A stretch of DNA of 45,230 nt from DATDYW01 sp964574865. Its GTDB lineage: Bacteria; Patescibacteriota; Minisyncoccia; Phycocordibacterales; JAACPR01. The first letter of the stretch is position 1; every line of letters begins with the position of its first letter. A model generated the notes under the pieces. It had not been told where the DNA came from. It searched no databases and saw only the letters and a list, made by a program, of their open reading frames with translations. Shown here in pieces: positions 22,655 through 28,942 of this stretch. The stretch is from positions 1-45,230 of the forward strand of contig CAZNOT010000003.1 of the NCBI GenBank assembly GCA_964574865.1, given 5' to 3'. Made by a program: the position numbers and the translations under genes.

Positions 22655-24423
22655 TGCGCGATTGTCACGGAAACGTCGGTCCAGCCGGTCCAGGCGGGAA
22701 CGGCGACGGTCGCCGTCTGGTAGCCAGTCTTAGAAACCTCGACGGTAGCCCCGCCGCCGCCGAGCCCAGAGAAGTACGCCTGCCCCGCGGGGGCGCAATC
22801 GAGCGTGTACGTGATCCAAAAATCGGAGACGCGCGGCGAAACGCCCGCGACGTCCGAGGTCGCGAGGTACGCCCGGTAGCGCGCGTACCGGTCGCCGTCG
22901 TGAACGCCCGCCACGGCCTCGCCGGGGGTCTCGTAGAACGAAGCGGCCGTACCGTCGGGGCCGAGGAAGTTCCACGCGGCCGGCGAGGACGAGGCCGAGC
23001 TCGCGATCTGGAAACGCAGCGAGCCGCCCGCCGGCTGCGACTCGGGGAGCCAGCCGAGGGAGATGAAGTTGGTGGTGGTACCGGTATCGAACGTCGAGGA
23101 CTCGAGGTAGCCGTCCGGGACGAGCGAGCTCCCGACGGTCGCGAGCGAGACCGCCCCCGGAACGCTCGCGTAATCGGCGCGACCGTCGCCGCCCCAGAAG
23201 GACGTCGCGCCCGACTCGGCGAATTCTTGCCCCGCCCCGCCAGACCAATCGGTCTGCGAGAGCGCGCCAGTGCCCGTCGTCTTCGACTGCGACGAGCCGC
23301 CGGAGGTGACCTCGACGGTCGCGTCGGCGACCGGCAGACCGGTCGCGTCCAGGACCAGCACGAGGAGCGCGTTCGGGTTCGCGATCGCGGTGACGAGCGA
23401 GAGCGCGGCGTCCGCGCCCGGCAGGAGCGCGAGCGGCAATGGCGGGTTCGCGCCCGAGAGGTAGCGGCTGCCGCCGACAATCTCCGCGCGGTAGTCGTCC
23501 CACTCGAGTTCGAGCTCGCCGAGGAGACCAGAGGCGCCGGTCACGTGTGGCTCGTCGTACTTGGGCGTGTCGAGGCCGATCATTTTGTCGCCGATCAGGT
23601 CGAAGGTGAGCCCGACCGGCTCGCAGTTGGTCTTGAGGGTCGAAATCTCCAGGGTCGCCAGGCGATCGATAGCGAACGAGAGCTGCGTCACCGTGCCGGT
23701 CGCGACGTTCGCGTGCGGCACGTCCGGCACCGGGTTCTCAGGATCGCCGAGCGCGTAGGTCTTCGCCGAAGAGTAGCCATCCTTCCCCACCGAGACCTCG
23801 TACGCCATAACGCCGGGCGGCACATCGACCAAGCGCAGCCAGCCGTCGACGCCGGTCACGTCCTCGACGAGCGAGGACGTCTGAACGTTCCGCACGGAGA
23901 CGTCGGCCTCCTCAACTGGCAGCCCCGTCGAGTCGACGACCTGGACGAAGAGCGCGCCGTTGCCGGAAGCGGTCTCGAGCGACTCGGGCGAGACGCGCGT
24001 CGAAATCGCCACAGGCTCGTCGCCGCAGATGCCGCACGCGACCGACACCTCGACCAGCTTCTGGTCCGCCGGCGAGAGGTCGTTCGGGCTGCCGCCGATG
24101 GTGCCGTCGAACGGCAGGTCGATCGAGCGGACAGTGGTCGTGACTTCGTAGGAGACGCCGCGGTCCACGGTCTGGACGTGCGGGATGGCGCCGGCCGGCA
24201 GACCGTTCACGATCCCGACGTCGGCGTAGTCCATGCCGCGCACGATCTCGAGCTGCTCGTTGGCGAGCGCCAGCGCGCCGTTCCTCACCTTCGCGAGCGC
24301 CGCGCCCTTCGCGATCGCGGCGAACCCGGCGTACACGCCGGCGCCCACCATCACCAAGAGCGCGATGGACACGAGCGCCTCGACGAGCGAGAAGCCGCCG
24401 GCTTTCGAAAATTTGGAGCGCAT
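22651..24423 (-). CDS. PilV-like minor pilin with nested adhesin-like domains, 590 aa
   Basis: Prepilin leader MRSKFSKAGG followed by FSLVEALVSIALLVMVGAGVY with Glu5. It is far longer than normal minor pilins (150-200). The first 150 residues are pilin-like (AKVRNGALALANEQLEIVRGMDYADVG). A carboxypeptidase-regulatory-like beta-sandwich follows (VVDSTGLPVEEADVSVRN). A second one starts at about 355 (VLDATGLPVADATVEV), is interrupted by a module with SSTFDTGT, LRFQIASS and FLGPDGTA, and resumes at GQAYFSGLGGGGATVEVSKTGY. It is probably a tip adhesin. I start it at 24423, because the next ATG upstream is part of a TAGAAT -10 box. First gene of the operon. Confidence 0.82.
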   Translation of the reverse strand: MRSKFSKAGGFSLVEALVSIALLVMVGAGVYAGFAAIAKGAALAKVRNGALALANEQLEIVRGMDYADVGIVNGLPAGAIPHVQTVDRGVSYEVTTTVRSIDLPFDGTIGGSPNDLSPADQKLVEVSVACGICGDEPVAISTRVSPESLETASGNGALFVQVVDSTGLPVEEADVSVRNVQTSSLVEDVTGVDGWLRLVDVPPGVMAYEVSVGKDGYSSAKTYALGDPENPVPDVPHANVATGTVTQLSFAIDRLATLEISTLKTNCEPVGLTFDLIGDKMIGLDTPKYDEPHVTGASGLLGELELEWDDYRAEIVGGSRYLSGANPPLPLALLPGADAALSLVTAIANPNALLVLVLDATGLPVADATVEVTSGGSSQSKTTGTGALSQTDWSGGAGQEFAESGATSFWGGDGRADYASVPGAVSLATVGSSLVPDGYLESSTFDTGTTTNFISLGWLPESQPAGGSLRFQIASSASSSPAAWNFLGPDGTAASFYETPGEAVAGVHDGDRYARYRAYLATSDVAGVSPRVSDFWITYTLDCAPAGQAYFSGLGGGGATVEVSKTGYQTATVAVPAWTGWTDVSVTIAQ

Positions 24424-24433
24424 TGCTCCGCCC

Positions 24434-24439
24434 ATTCTA
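24434..24439 (-). promoter_or_regulatory. -10 box of the minor-pilin operon (near-leaderless)
   Basis: TAGAAT on the minus strand, 10 nt before the ATG at 24423. It contains the competing ATG at 24435, which therefore is unlikely to be the start. Confidence 0.6.
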
Positions 24440-24485
24440 TCGCGCCGATGTCTCTAAAAATTCAGCAGTGCCCCGCGAATGGGGA

Positions 24486-24512
24486 AATAGAAAAGCGCCC
24501 CTCACGGGGCGC
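24486..24512 (-). terminator. Intrinsic terminator of the orphan gene at 24502
   Basis: On the minus strand, GCGCCCC-GTGA-GGGGCGC with tail TTTTCTATTT. The stop codon TGA lies in the loop. Confidence 0.9.
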
Positions 24513-25347
24513 GGCTGGCGCGATGGTCTGCGCGCACGAGATCGTGGAGCTTGGCGAGCCCGACGAGCAGCGTCAGCTGCTGCAGCGTCGAGTCGACGTT
24601 GTGCGGTACGAGCTCGTAGCCGGAATCGTCGTTGGCTTGATTGTACCCGTCGGGGTCGAGGCCGCACGCGTTGCCAGGCACGGACAGGTTGAGCCACTTT
24701 GGCTGCCGGCACCACGCGCCAAAGCGGTAGCCGCTGTCGCGCCCTTCCCACATAAAGCCGTCGGCGGCGCGCATAGCGTCCACAATCGGCTGGCAGTGCT
24801 CGTCGTGCGGCTGCGCGGCGAGCCAGCGGCAGACGTCTGGGGTGATCGACGCCGAGAGCGAGCCGCTGGAAGCGCCGCCCAGAGAGTCTGGACCGGGATC
24901 GGGAAGGCACACACCCTCGACGACGAGGAGCTGCCCCTCGGGCCAATTTGTATTCAACCCGTCGTAATGGACGCAGAAAAATACGTTCCGGAAGATGAAG
25001 TCGAGCGTCGCGCGCAGGCTCAAGATGCGAGACTTTGGCCACTCCTCGAATTCACCCAGCGAGGCTCGAATCTTCGGCAGTGGCACCTCCCACGTGACCC
25101 ATTCGGGACGGTCAGACGCCGCGAGGACGAGCGTCTCGCCGAAGCCGCAGTTGCCCTCGCGGGGTGGCGTGAACGGCTCGAGCCCCCACGTTTTGGCCAT
25201 GTGCGCCGGGCCCGGAGCCGTTGCCCACGGGAGCGCCTCTGCGGCCGCCAACGTTTTGCGGTGGGCGTGGAGGAGGAGCGTTCCCGCGTCCCTCACGCCG
25301 ATTTCGTACCAGGCCGGTACCCACGTTTTATCGAATAGCGAGTTCAT
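24502..25347 (-). CDS. Orphan hypothetical protein, 281 aa
   Basis: I do not recognise it. It is soluble, rich in Trp and Cys, with no signal peptide or membrane helix. Visible segments include WVPAWYEIGVRDAGTLLLHAHRKTLAAAEALPW near the N-terminus and FIFRNVFFCVHYDGLNTNWPEGQLLVVEGVCLPDPGPDSLGG in the middle. Eight or so cysteines (GNC, FFC, GVC, DVC, EHC, AWC, NAC) are spread rather than paired. A standard promoter precedes it with a leader of about 22 nt, and its stop codon is inside its own terminator hairpin. It interrupts the pilus region between the minor-pilin operon and the NUDIX gene, and looks like one of the stand-alone orphan genes. Confidence 0.65.
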   Translation of the reverse strand: MNSLFDKTWVPAWYEIGVRDAGTLLLHAHRKTLAAAEALPWATAPGPAHMAKTWGLEPFTPPREGNCGFGETLVLAASDRPEWVTWEVPLPKIRASLGEFEEWPKSRILSLRATLDFIFRNVFFCVHYDGLNTNWPEGQLLVVEGVCLPDPGPDSLGGASSGSLSASITPDVCRWLAAQPHDEHCQPIVDAMRAADGFMWEGRDSGYRFGAWCRQPKWLNLSVPGNACGLDPDGYNQANDDSGYELVPHNVDSTLQQLTLLVGLAKLHDLVRADHRASRAP

Positions 25348-25375
25348 TTTTTTGATTGGAAGGTTGCTTGGCCTA

Positions 25376-25403
25376 ACCCTAGCAGCGGCCCAAGGCAGGT
25401 CAA
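25376..25403 (-). promoter_or_regulatory. Promoter of the orphan gene at 25347
   Basis: On the minus strand, TTGACC (25403-25398), a 16-nt spacer and TAGGGT (25381-25376). The leader is about 22 nt. Confidence 0.5.
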
Positions 25404-25418
25404 GAAAATGTCTGTGTG

Positions 25419-25424
25419 TAGAAT
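25419..25424 (+). promoter_or_regulatory. -10 box of the NUDIX gene (leaderless)
   Basis: TAGAAT, 6 nt before the ATG at 25431, so the predicted transcript starts at the ATG itself. Confidence 0.6.
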
Positions 25425-25430
25425 TTACGC

Positions 25431-25883
25431 ATGGAACAGAAAATTGCCCGGAAGATCGGCGTTGGGTTCGGGGTCGCCGTCACTCGCGACGGGAAGGTGC
25501 TGCTGGGCCGGCGGCACGAGGACCCCGAGAAGGCGTCGAGCGCCATGCACGGCGAGGGCACGTGGACGATGCCGGGCGGCAAGCTCGACTTCGGCGAACG
25601 GCTCGCCGACGGCGCGGCGCGCGAGGTCGCGGAGGAGACCGGGCTCCAGGTCGCGGCAGACGACCTCGAGCTCGCGAGCATCGCCGACAGCATCCTGCCC
25701 GACGTTCACTTCGTGACCGTCGGCTTCGTCTGCCGGAACGCGACGGGCGAGCCCCGGGTCATGGAGCCCGACGAAATCACCGAGTGGCGCTGGTTCCCGC
25801 TCGGCGCGCTCCCCTCCCCGCTCTTCCCGCCGAGCGCCGTCGTCCTCGAGCGTCTCGCCTCCGGAAAAATCTACGTCCGCTAG
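25431..25883 (+). CDS. NUDIX hydrolase, 150 aa
   Basis: Hydrolyses a nucleoside diphosphate linked to another group. The NUDIX box is complete: GKLDFGERLADGAAREVAEETGLQV (residues about 50-72) matches GX5EX7REUXEEXGU. Upstream WTMPGGKL and downstream DEITEWRWFPLGALP fit the ADP-ribose/MutT-like branch; RRHEDPEKASSAMHGEGTW may contact the substrate. Single domain, with no signal peptide. The predicted transcript is leaderless. The stop codon overlaps that of the convergent uracil-DNA glycosylase gene: both use the CTAG at 25880-25883, and no terminator lies between them. Confidence 0.92.
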   Translation: MEQKIARKIGVGFGVAVTRDGKVLLGRRHEDPEKASSAMHGEGTWTMPGGKLDFGERLADGAAREVAEETGLQVAADDLELASIADSILPDVHFVTVGFVCRNATGEPRVMEPDEITEWRWFPLGALPSPLFPPSAVVLERLASGKIYVR

Positions 25884-26485
25884 AGCAGGGGTTTGAGAAC
25901 CTCCGCGTCCGCCTTCAGCACCGAGATCATCGACGGCGAGTACGCCGCGACGGCCGGGTGGTAGAGCGGCACGACGAACTTGGCGTAGCCAGTCTTCGAT
26001 TCGAAGACCTGGCCGTGAATTTTGGAAATCGGCTGGAGCTGGTCGAGCAGCCCGCACTTCTCCATGACGTACGCCATCGAGAAGCGGCCGAGCGTGCAGA
26101 TGACGTTCGGCTCGATCGCCTCGATTTGCCGGTCGAGGAGCGGCGCGTAGGCCGCGATTTCCTCCGGCAGAGGGTCGCGGTTGTTGGCCGGGCGGTCCTT
26201 CACCAAATTGGTGACGTAGGCGGTTTTACGGTCGAGGCCGATGTGGGCCATAACCACGTCGAGGATTCGGCCCGACGCGCCGCAGAACGGCCGCCCCGTC
26301 GCCGCCTCGTTCTTGCCGGGCGCCTCGCCGATGAACACGAGCGCCGCGTCGTGGTTCCCCTCCCCAACCACCGGGAACACGCCGTTCTTCTTGCGCTCCG
26401 AAAACAGCGGAAACTCGACGCCGCCAACCGACCCCGCGAGGAGGTCGTCGCGCACGGACTTCATGAGCTCTAGCTTGCTCGCCAT
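25880..26485 (-). CDS. Uracil-DNA glycosylase family protein lacking the Fe-S cysteines
   Basis: Removes uracil from DNA. 201 residues. The UDG core is clear: VFIGEAPGKNEAATGRPFCGASGRILD (about 50-76), YVTNLVKDRPANNRDPLPEEI, NVICTLGRFSM, and the second catalytic motif LYHPAVAAYSP near the C-terminus, as in family 4/5 enzymes. The four cysteines that hold the 4Fe-4S cluster in family 4 are absent: the N-terminal CxxC site reads GGVEFP, the Cys before RPP is Asp, and its partner is Tyr. I start at MASKLELM (26485); the frame is open upstream without similarity. A weak -10 TAAGCT precedes the ATG by 8 nt. Confidence 0.88.
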   Translation of the reverse strand: MASKLELMKSVRDDLLAGSVGGVEFPLFSERKKNGVFPVVGEGNHDAALVFIGEAPGKNEAATGRPFCGASGRILDVVMAHIGLDRKTAYVTNLVKDRPANNRDPLPEEIAAYAPLLDRQIEAIEPNVICTLGRFSMAYVMEKCGLLDQLQPISKIHGQVFESKTGYAKFVVPLYHPAVAAYSPSMISVLKADAEVLKPLL

Positions 26486-26512
26486 AGGCGGCCAGCTTAC
26501 CAGAGCCGGCCG

Positions 26513-26557
26513 TTGCGCGGTTTTTTCTGGGAGCGTAGCGTGGTCGCCAAGAAAGGA
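26513..26557 (+). promoter_or_regulatory. Promoter and Shine-Dalgarno of the orphan gene at 26569
   Basis: TTGCGC (26513-26518), a 17-nt spacer and TAGCGT (26536-26541), both weak matches. AAAGGA (26552-26557) then lies 11 nt before the ATG. Confidence 0.45.
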
Positions 26558-26568
26558 CCATACAACCC

Positions 26569-27435
26569 ATGAACCCACACGAACGAGAAATGGCCCCCGG
26601 GCTCGCGGCGGTTGCCGTCCGCGGGTACCTCGAGAAATTTCAAGGGAAACCGGGCCAGTCTGGCAGCCACCGGGAATCCGCAGAGGCTTTGAATCAAATC
26701 CTCTGCTACCTGCGAAAAATAGACACCTGGGGCGACGCCGACAAGCGGGACTTCTACTACCACCTGCGCGAGGGGTGCCCCGGCGACGTCGATTTCGAGG
26801 CGACGCACGGCGACCTCGCGCTCGAGCTCTTGGTGCAGTTCGCGCTCGCGCACGACGCATTCGCGGTGACACCACGGGTGCTCCGGTTCACCCGGACCCA
26901 CGCCCAGGCGATACGCGACCTCGGCTCGATCGCCGCAATCACGCTCGCGAGGGCGGTCACGGCCACCTGCCGTGACCGGCACAGGCCTCACATCGAGCCC
27001 GCGGGCGAACCTCCCGAGAAAATCGCCCCGCCGCTGGGTCGCGACCGGGCCGGCGAGATTGCCCTCCGCTACTTGCGGTGGGTCGCCGAGAACCCGACGC
27101 GTCAAATCGGCCGCGCGTCGGACATCGAGGAGGTGATTGCGGCGGAGAAAAACTCTCGGCCGCGGAACCGCGCAAACCTACTCTACGACCTGCGCGAGGG
27201 GTGCGGCGTGGACCGCCCCCAGAGCGGACCCAGAACGAGCGCCGAGTGGGCTCGGTACCGCCGGAACTGTCAGGCGGCGCTCGCCGTTTCCGTAGAGGAC
27301 TTCAGCCGCGAAGGCTTCACCGCCGAGGACGTCGTGTCCGAGCGCGCCTGGATGCTCGCCCGAGAAATCGACGCGTCGCTCGAGGAAGCGTTCGGCTTCC
27401 TCCGGAGCATCGCTATCCGTAGCCGCGACCGCTAG
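26569..27435 (+). CDS. Orphan protein with internal duplication, 288 aa
   Basis: I do not recognise the family. The protein seems to be two copies of one helical unit. The first runs over about residues 12-90, with RGYLEKF...NQILCYLRKIDTW...RDFYYHLREGCPGDVD; the second over about 160-260, with ALRYLRWV...IEEVIAAEKNS...ANLLYDLREGCGVDRP. The shared anchor is Y(Y/D)xLREGC. Each anchor is followed by about 30 residues ending in a Leu/Val-Ala-rich helix. It is soluble, with no signal peptide. Monocistronic: Shine-Dalgarno upstream and a terminator whose loop contains the stop codon. It sits on the plus strand between minus-strand uracil-DNA glycosylase and pilC. Confidence 0.68.
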   Translation: MNPHEREMAPGLAAVAVRGYLEKFQGKPGQSGSHRESAEALNQILCYLRKIDTWGDADKRDFYYHLREGCPGDVDFEATHGDLALELLVQFALAHDAFAVTPRVLRFTRTHAQAIRDLGSIAAITLARAVTATCRDRHRPHIEPAGEPPEKIAPPLGRDRAGEIALRYLRWVAENPTRQIGRASDIEEVIAAEKNSRPRNRANLLYDLREGCGVDRPQSGPRTSAEWARYRRNCQAALAVSVEDFSREGFTAEDVVSERAWMLAREIDASLEEAFGFLRSIAIRSRDR

Positions 27436-27456
27436 GTCGCGGCTTTTCTTTTTTCT
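27421..27456 (+). terminator. Intrinsic terminator of the orphan gene at 26569
   Basis: A perfect 10-bp stem AGCCGCGACC/GGTCGCGGCT with loop GCTA, then TTTTCTTTTTT. The TAG stop codon overlaps the loop. Confidence 0.93.
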
Positions 27457-27551
27457 CCTCTTTTTGCGCGAGACCACAAAATCTATCGAGGGCGCAACTA
27501 GAGGTCGTTTTCGTTTGTCGCAGCCGGAAATGGAGTCTCGCAGCCCGCAGC

Positions 27552-28763
27552 CTAGATGGCGTTCACGAGCGAGTACATGGGGGAGATCATGGACAGGGCG
27601 AAGAACCCCACTCCGATACCCACCAGCACCATCAGCACCGGCTCGATAACCGTCGACATGTTCTTCGTCTTCTGGTCAACCTCGTCCTCGTAAAAGGCGG
27701 CAACCTTCTCGAGCATTTTAGAAATTTCGCCCGTCTCCTCGCCGACCGCGACCATCTCGGCCACGAACGGCGGGTAGAGGTTCTCGGCCTCGACGAACAC
27801 CTGCGAGATGGCCTGCCCCTTCTCGACCTGCGCCTCCACCTTCCGCATGACCGCCTTGTAGTAGCCGTTCTGCAGCACGTCGCCGGTGATGCGCGCGGCC
27901 TCGAGGTACGAGACGCCGGCCGAGAGGAGCGAGCCCAGCGTCCGCGCCGTGCGCGCCGCGTTCACCTCTTTGGCGATCGGCGAGAGGACCGGCAGGCGCA
28001 CGGCCGCCCAATCCAGAGCCGCCTGGCCGTGGCGAGTCTTGAGCGCGTACCCGAGCGCGATCGGCACGGCGGCTAGGAAGCCGAAGACGGCGAGCACGTG
28101 CGCCTGCATCGAGTCCGAGAGCCAGATGACGGCGCGCGTCGAGAGCGGCAGGTCGACCGCGAGCTCCACGAAGATCTTCGTGAGTGTCGGCACCACGAAC
28201 GTGAAAAGCACCACCGCTACGAGGAGCATCACGCCAACAATGACGCCCGGGTAGATCATCGCGCCCTTCACCTTCTTGGCGAGGAGGTACGCCTTCTCGA
28301 GCTGGGACGAAACGATGTCGAGCGACTCGCGCAGCTTGCCCGACTCCTCGCCTGCCGCGACCATGGAGACGAAAATCGGCGGGAACACCTTCGGGTGCGC
28401 CGCGAGCCCCTTCGACAGCGGCTCGCCGCGGCGCACCGCCTCCCCCACCGCGCCGAGAACCTTCTTCATCGAGGCGTTGCGGCTCTGGCGCTCCATCACG
28501 GCGAGCGCGCGGGAGAGCGGCAGGCCCGCCTCGATCATCGCGCCGAGCGAGCGGCCGAAAATGATCTTCTCGTGCGCCGAGATGCGGCCGAGCATGCCCG
28601 AGAACCGACCCGCGAGGCGCGACGGCACCTTGGACGGCTCGGCCGACAGGAGGGTGAGCCCCTCGCGGCGCAGATCCTCGTTGAGCGCGAACCGGTCGGG
28701 CGCCTCTCGCTCGCCCTGGGCGATGTGCCCCGAGGCGTCGGTCGCGTGGTAGCGGAGCTTCAT
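27552..28763 (-). CDS. pilC: Type IV pilus inner-membrane platform protein PilC/GspF
   Basis: Inner-membrane platform that couples the PilB ATPase to pilin insertion. 403 residues with the classical duplicated layout: an N-terminal cytoplasmic domain (FGRSLGAMIEAGLPLSRALAVMERQ...MVAAGEESGKL), a helix at about 175-200 (MIYPGVIVGVMLLVAVVLFTFVVP), a second helix at about 220-245, a second copy of the domain (ARTLGSLLSAGVSYLEAARITGDVLQN...MVAVGEETGEI), and a final helix (VLMVLVGIGVGFFALSMISPMYSL). It lies 180 nt downstream of pilB on the same strand but has its own -10 box and is separated from it by an unusual inverted repeat. Confidence 0.95.
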   Translation of the reverse strand: MKLRYHATDASGHIAQGEREAPDRFALNEDLRREGLTLLSAEPSKVPSRLAGRFSGMLGRISAHEKIIFGRSLGAMIEAGLPLSRALAVMERQSRNASMKKVLGAVGEAVRRGEPLSKGLAAHPKVFPPIFVSMVAAGEESGKLRESLDIVSSQLEKAYLLAKKVKGAMIYPGVIVGVMLLVAVVLFTFVVPTLTKIFVELAVDLPLSTRAVIWLSDSMQAHVLAVFGFLAAVPIALGYALKTRHGQAALDWAAVRLPVLSPIAKEVNAARTARTLGSLLSAGVSYLEAARITGDVLQNGYYKAVMRKVEAQVEKGQAISQVFVEAENLYPPFVAEMVAVGEETGEISKMLEKVAAFYEDEVDQKTKNMSTVIEPVLMVLVGIGVGFFALSMISPMYSLVNAI

Positions 28764-28773
28764 GACGAAGTTG

Positions 28774-28779
28774 ATTCTA
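28774..28779 (-). promoter_or_regulatory. -10 box of pilC (near-leaderless)
   Basis: TAGAAT on the minus strand, 10 nt before the pilC ATG. Confidence 0.55.
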
Positions 28780-28809
28780 GCAGCCGGAACAAAGAACGAA
28801 GTGGGGGAC

Positions 28810-28919
28810 GAAGGCAGAGGGCAGAAGGCGTAAGGCGGAAGTGAGGGCCGAAAAATAAAAAGAGCCGGGCCGAAGGTCCGACCACCCTTCCGCCTTACGC
28901 CTTCTGCCTTGCGCCTTCG
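28810..28919. repeat. Heptamer-built inverted repeat between pilB and pilC
   Basis: Two 22-nt arms (28820-28841 and 28887-28908) are exact inverted copies, and further similarity extends outward. Each arm is itself made of 7-nt units of the type GAAGGCA, GAGGGCA, GAAGGCG, TAAGGCG. The 45-nt loop contains a small hairpin CGGGCC-GAA-GGTCCG (28866-28880). A further hairpin follows at 28919-28942. It could act as a processing or termination element between pilB and pilC. No T-tract. Confidence 0.8.
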
Positions 28920-28942
28920 TTCGAGACCTTCAGTCTTCGAAC

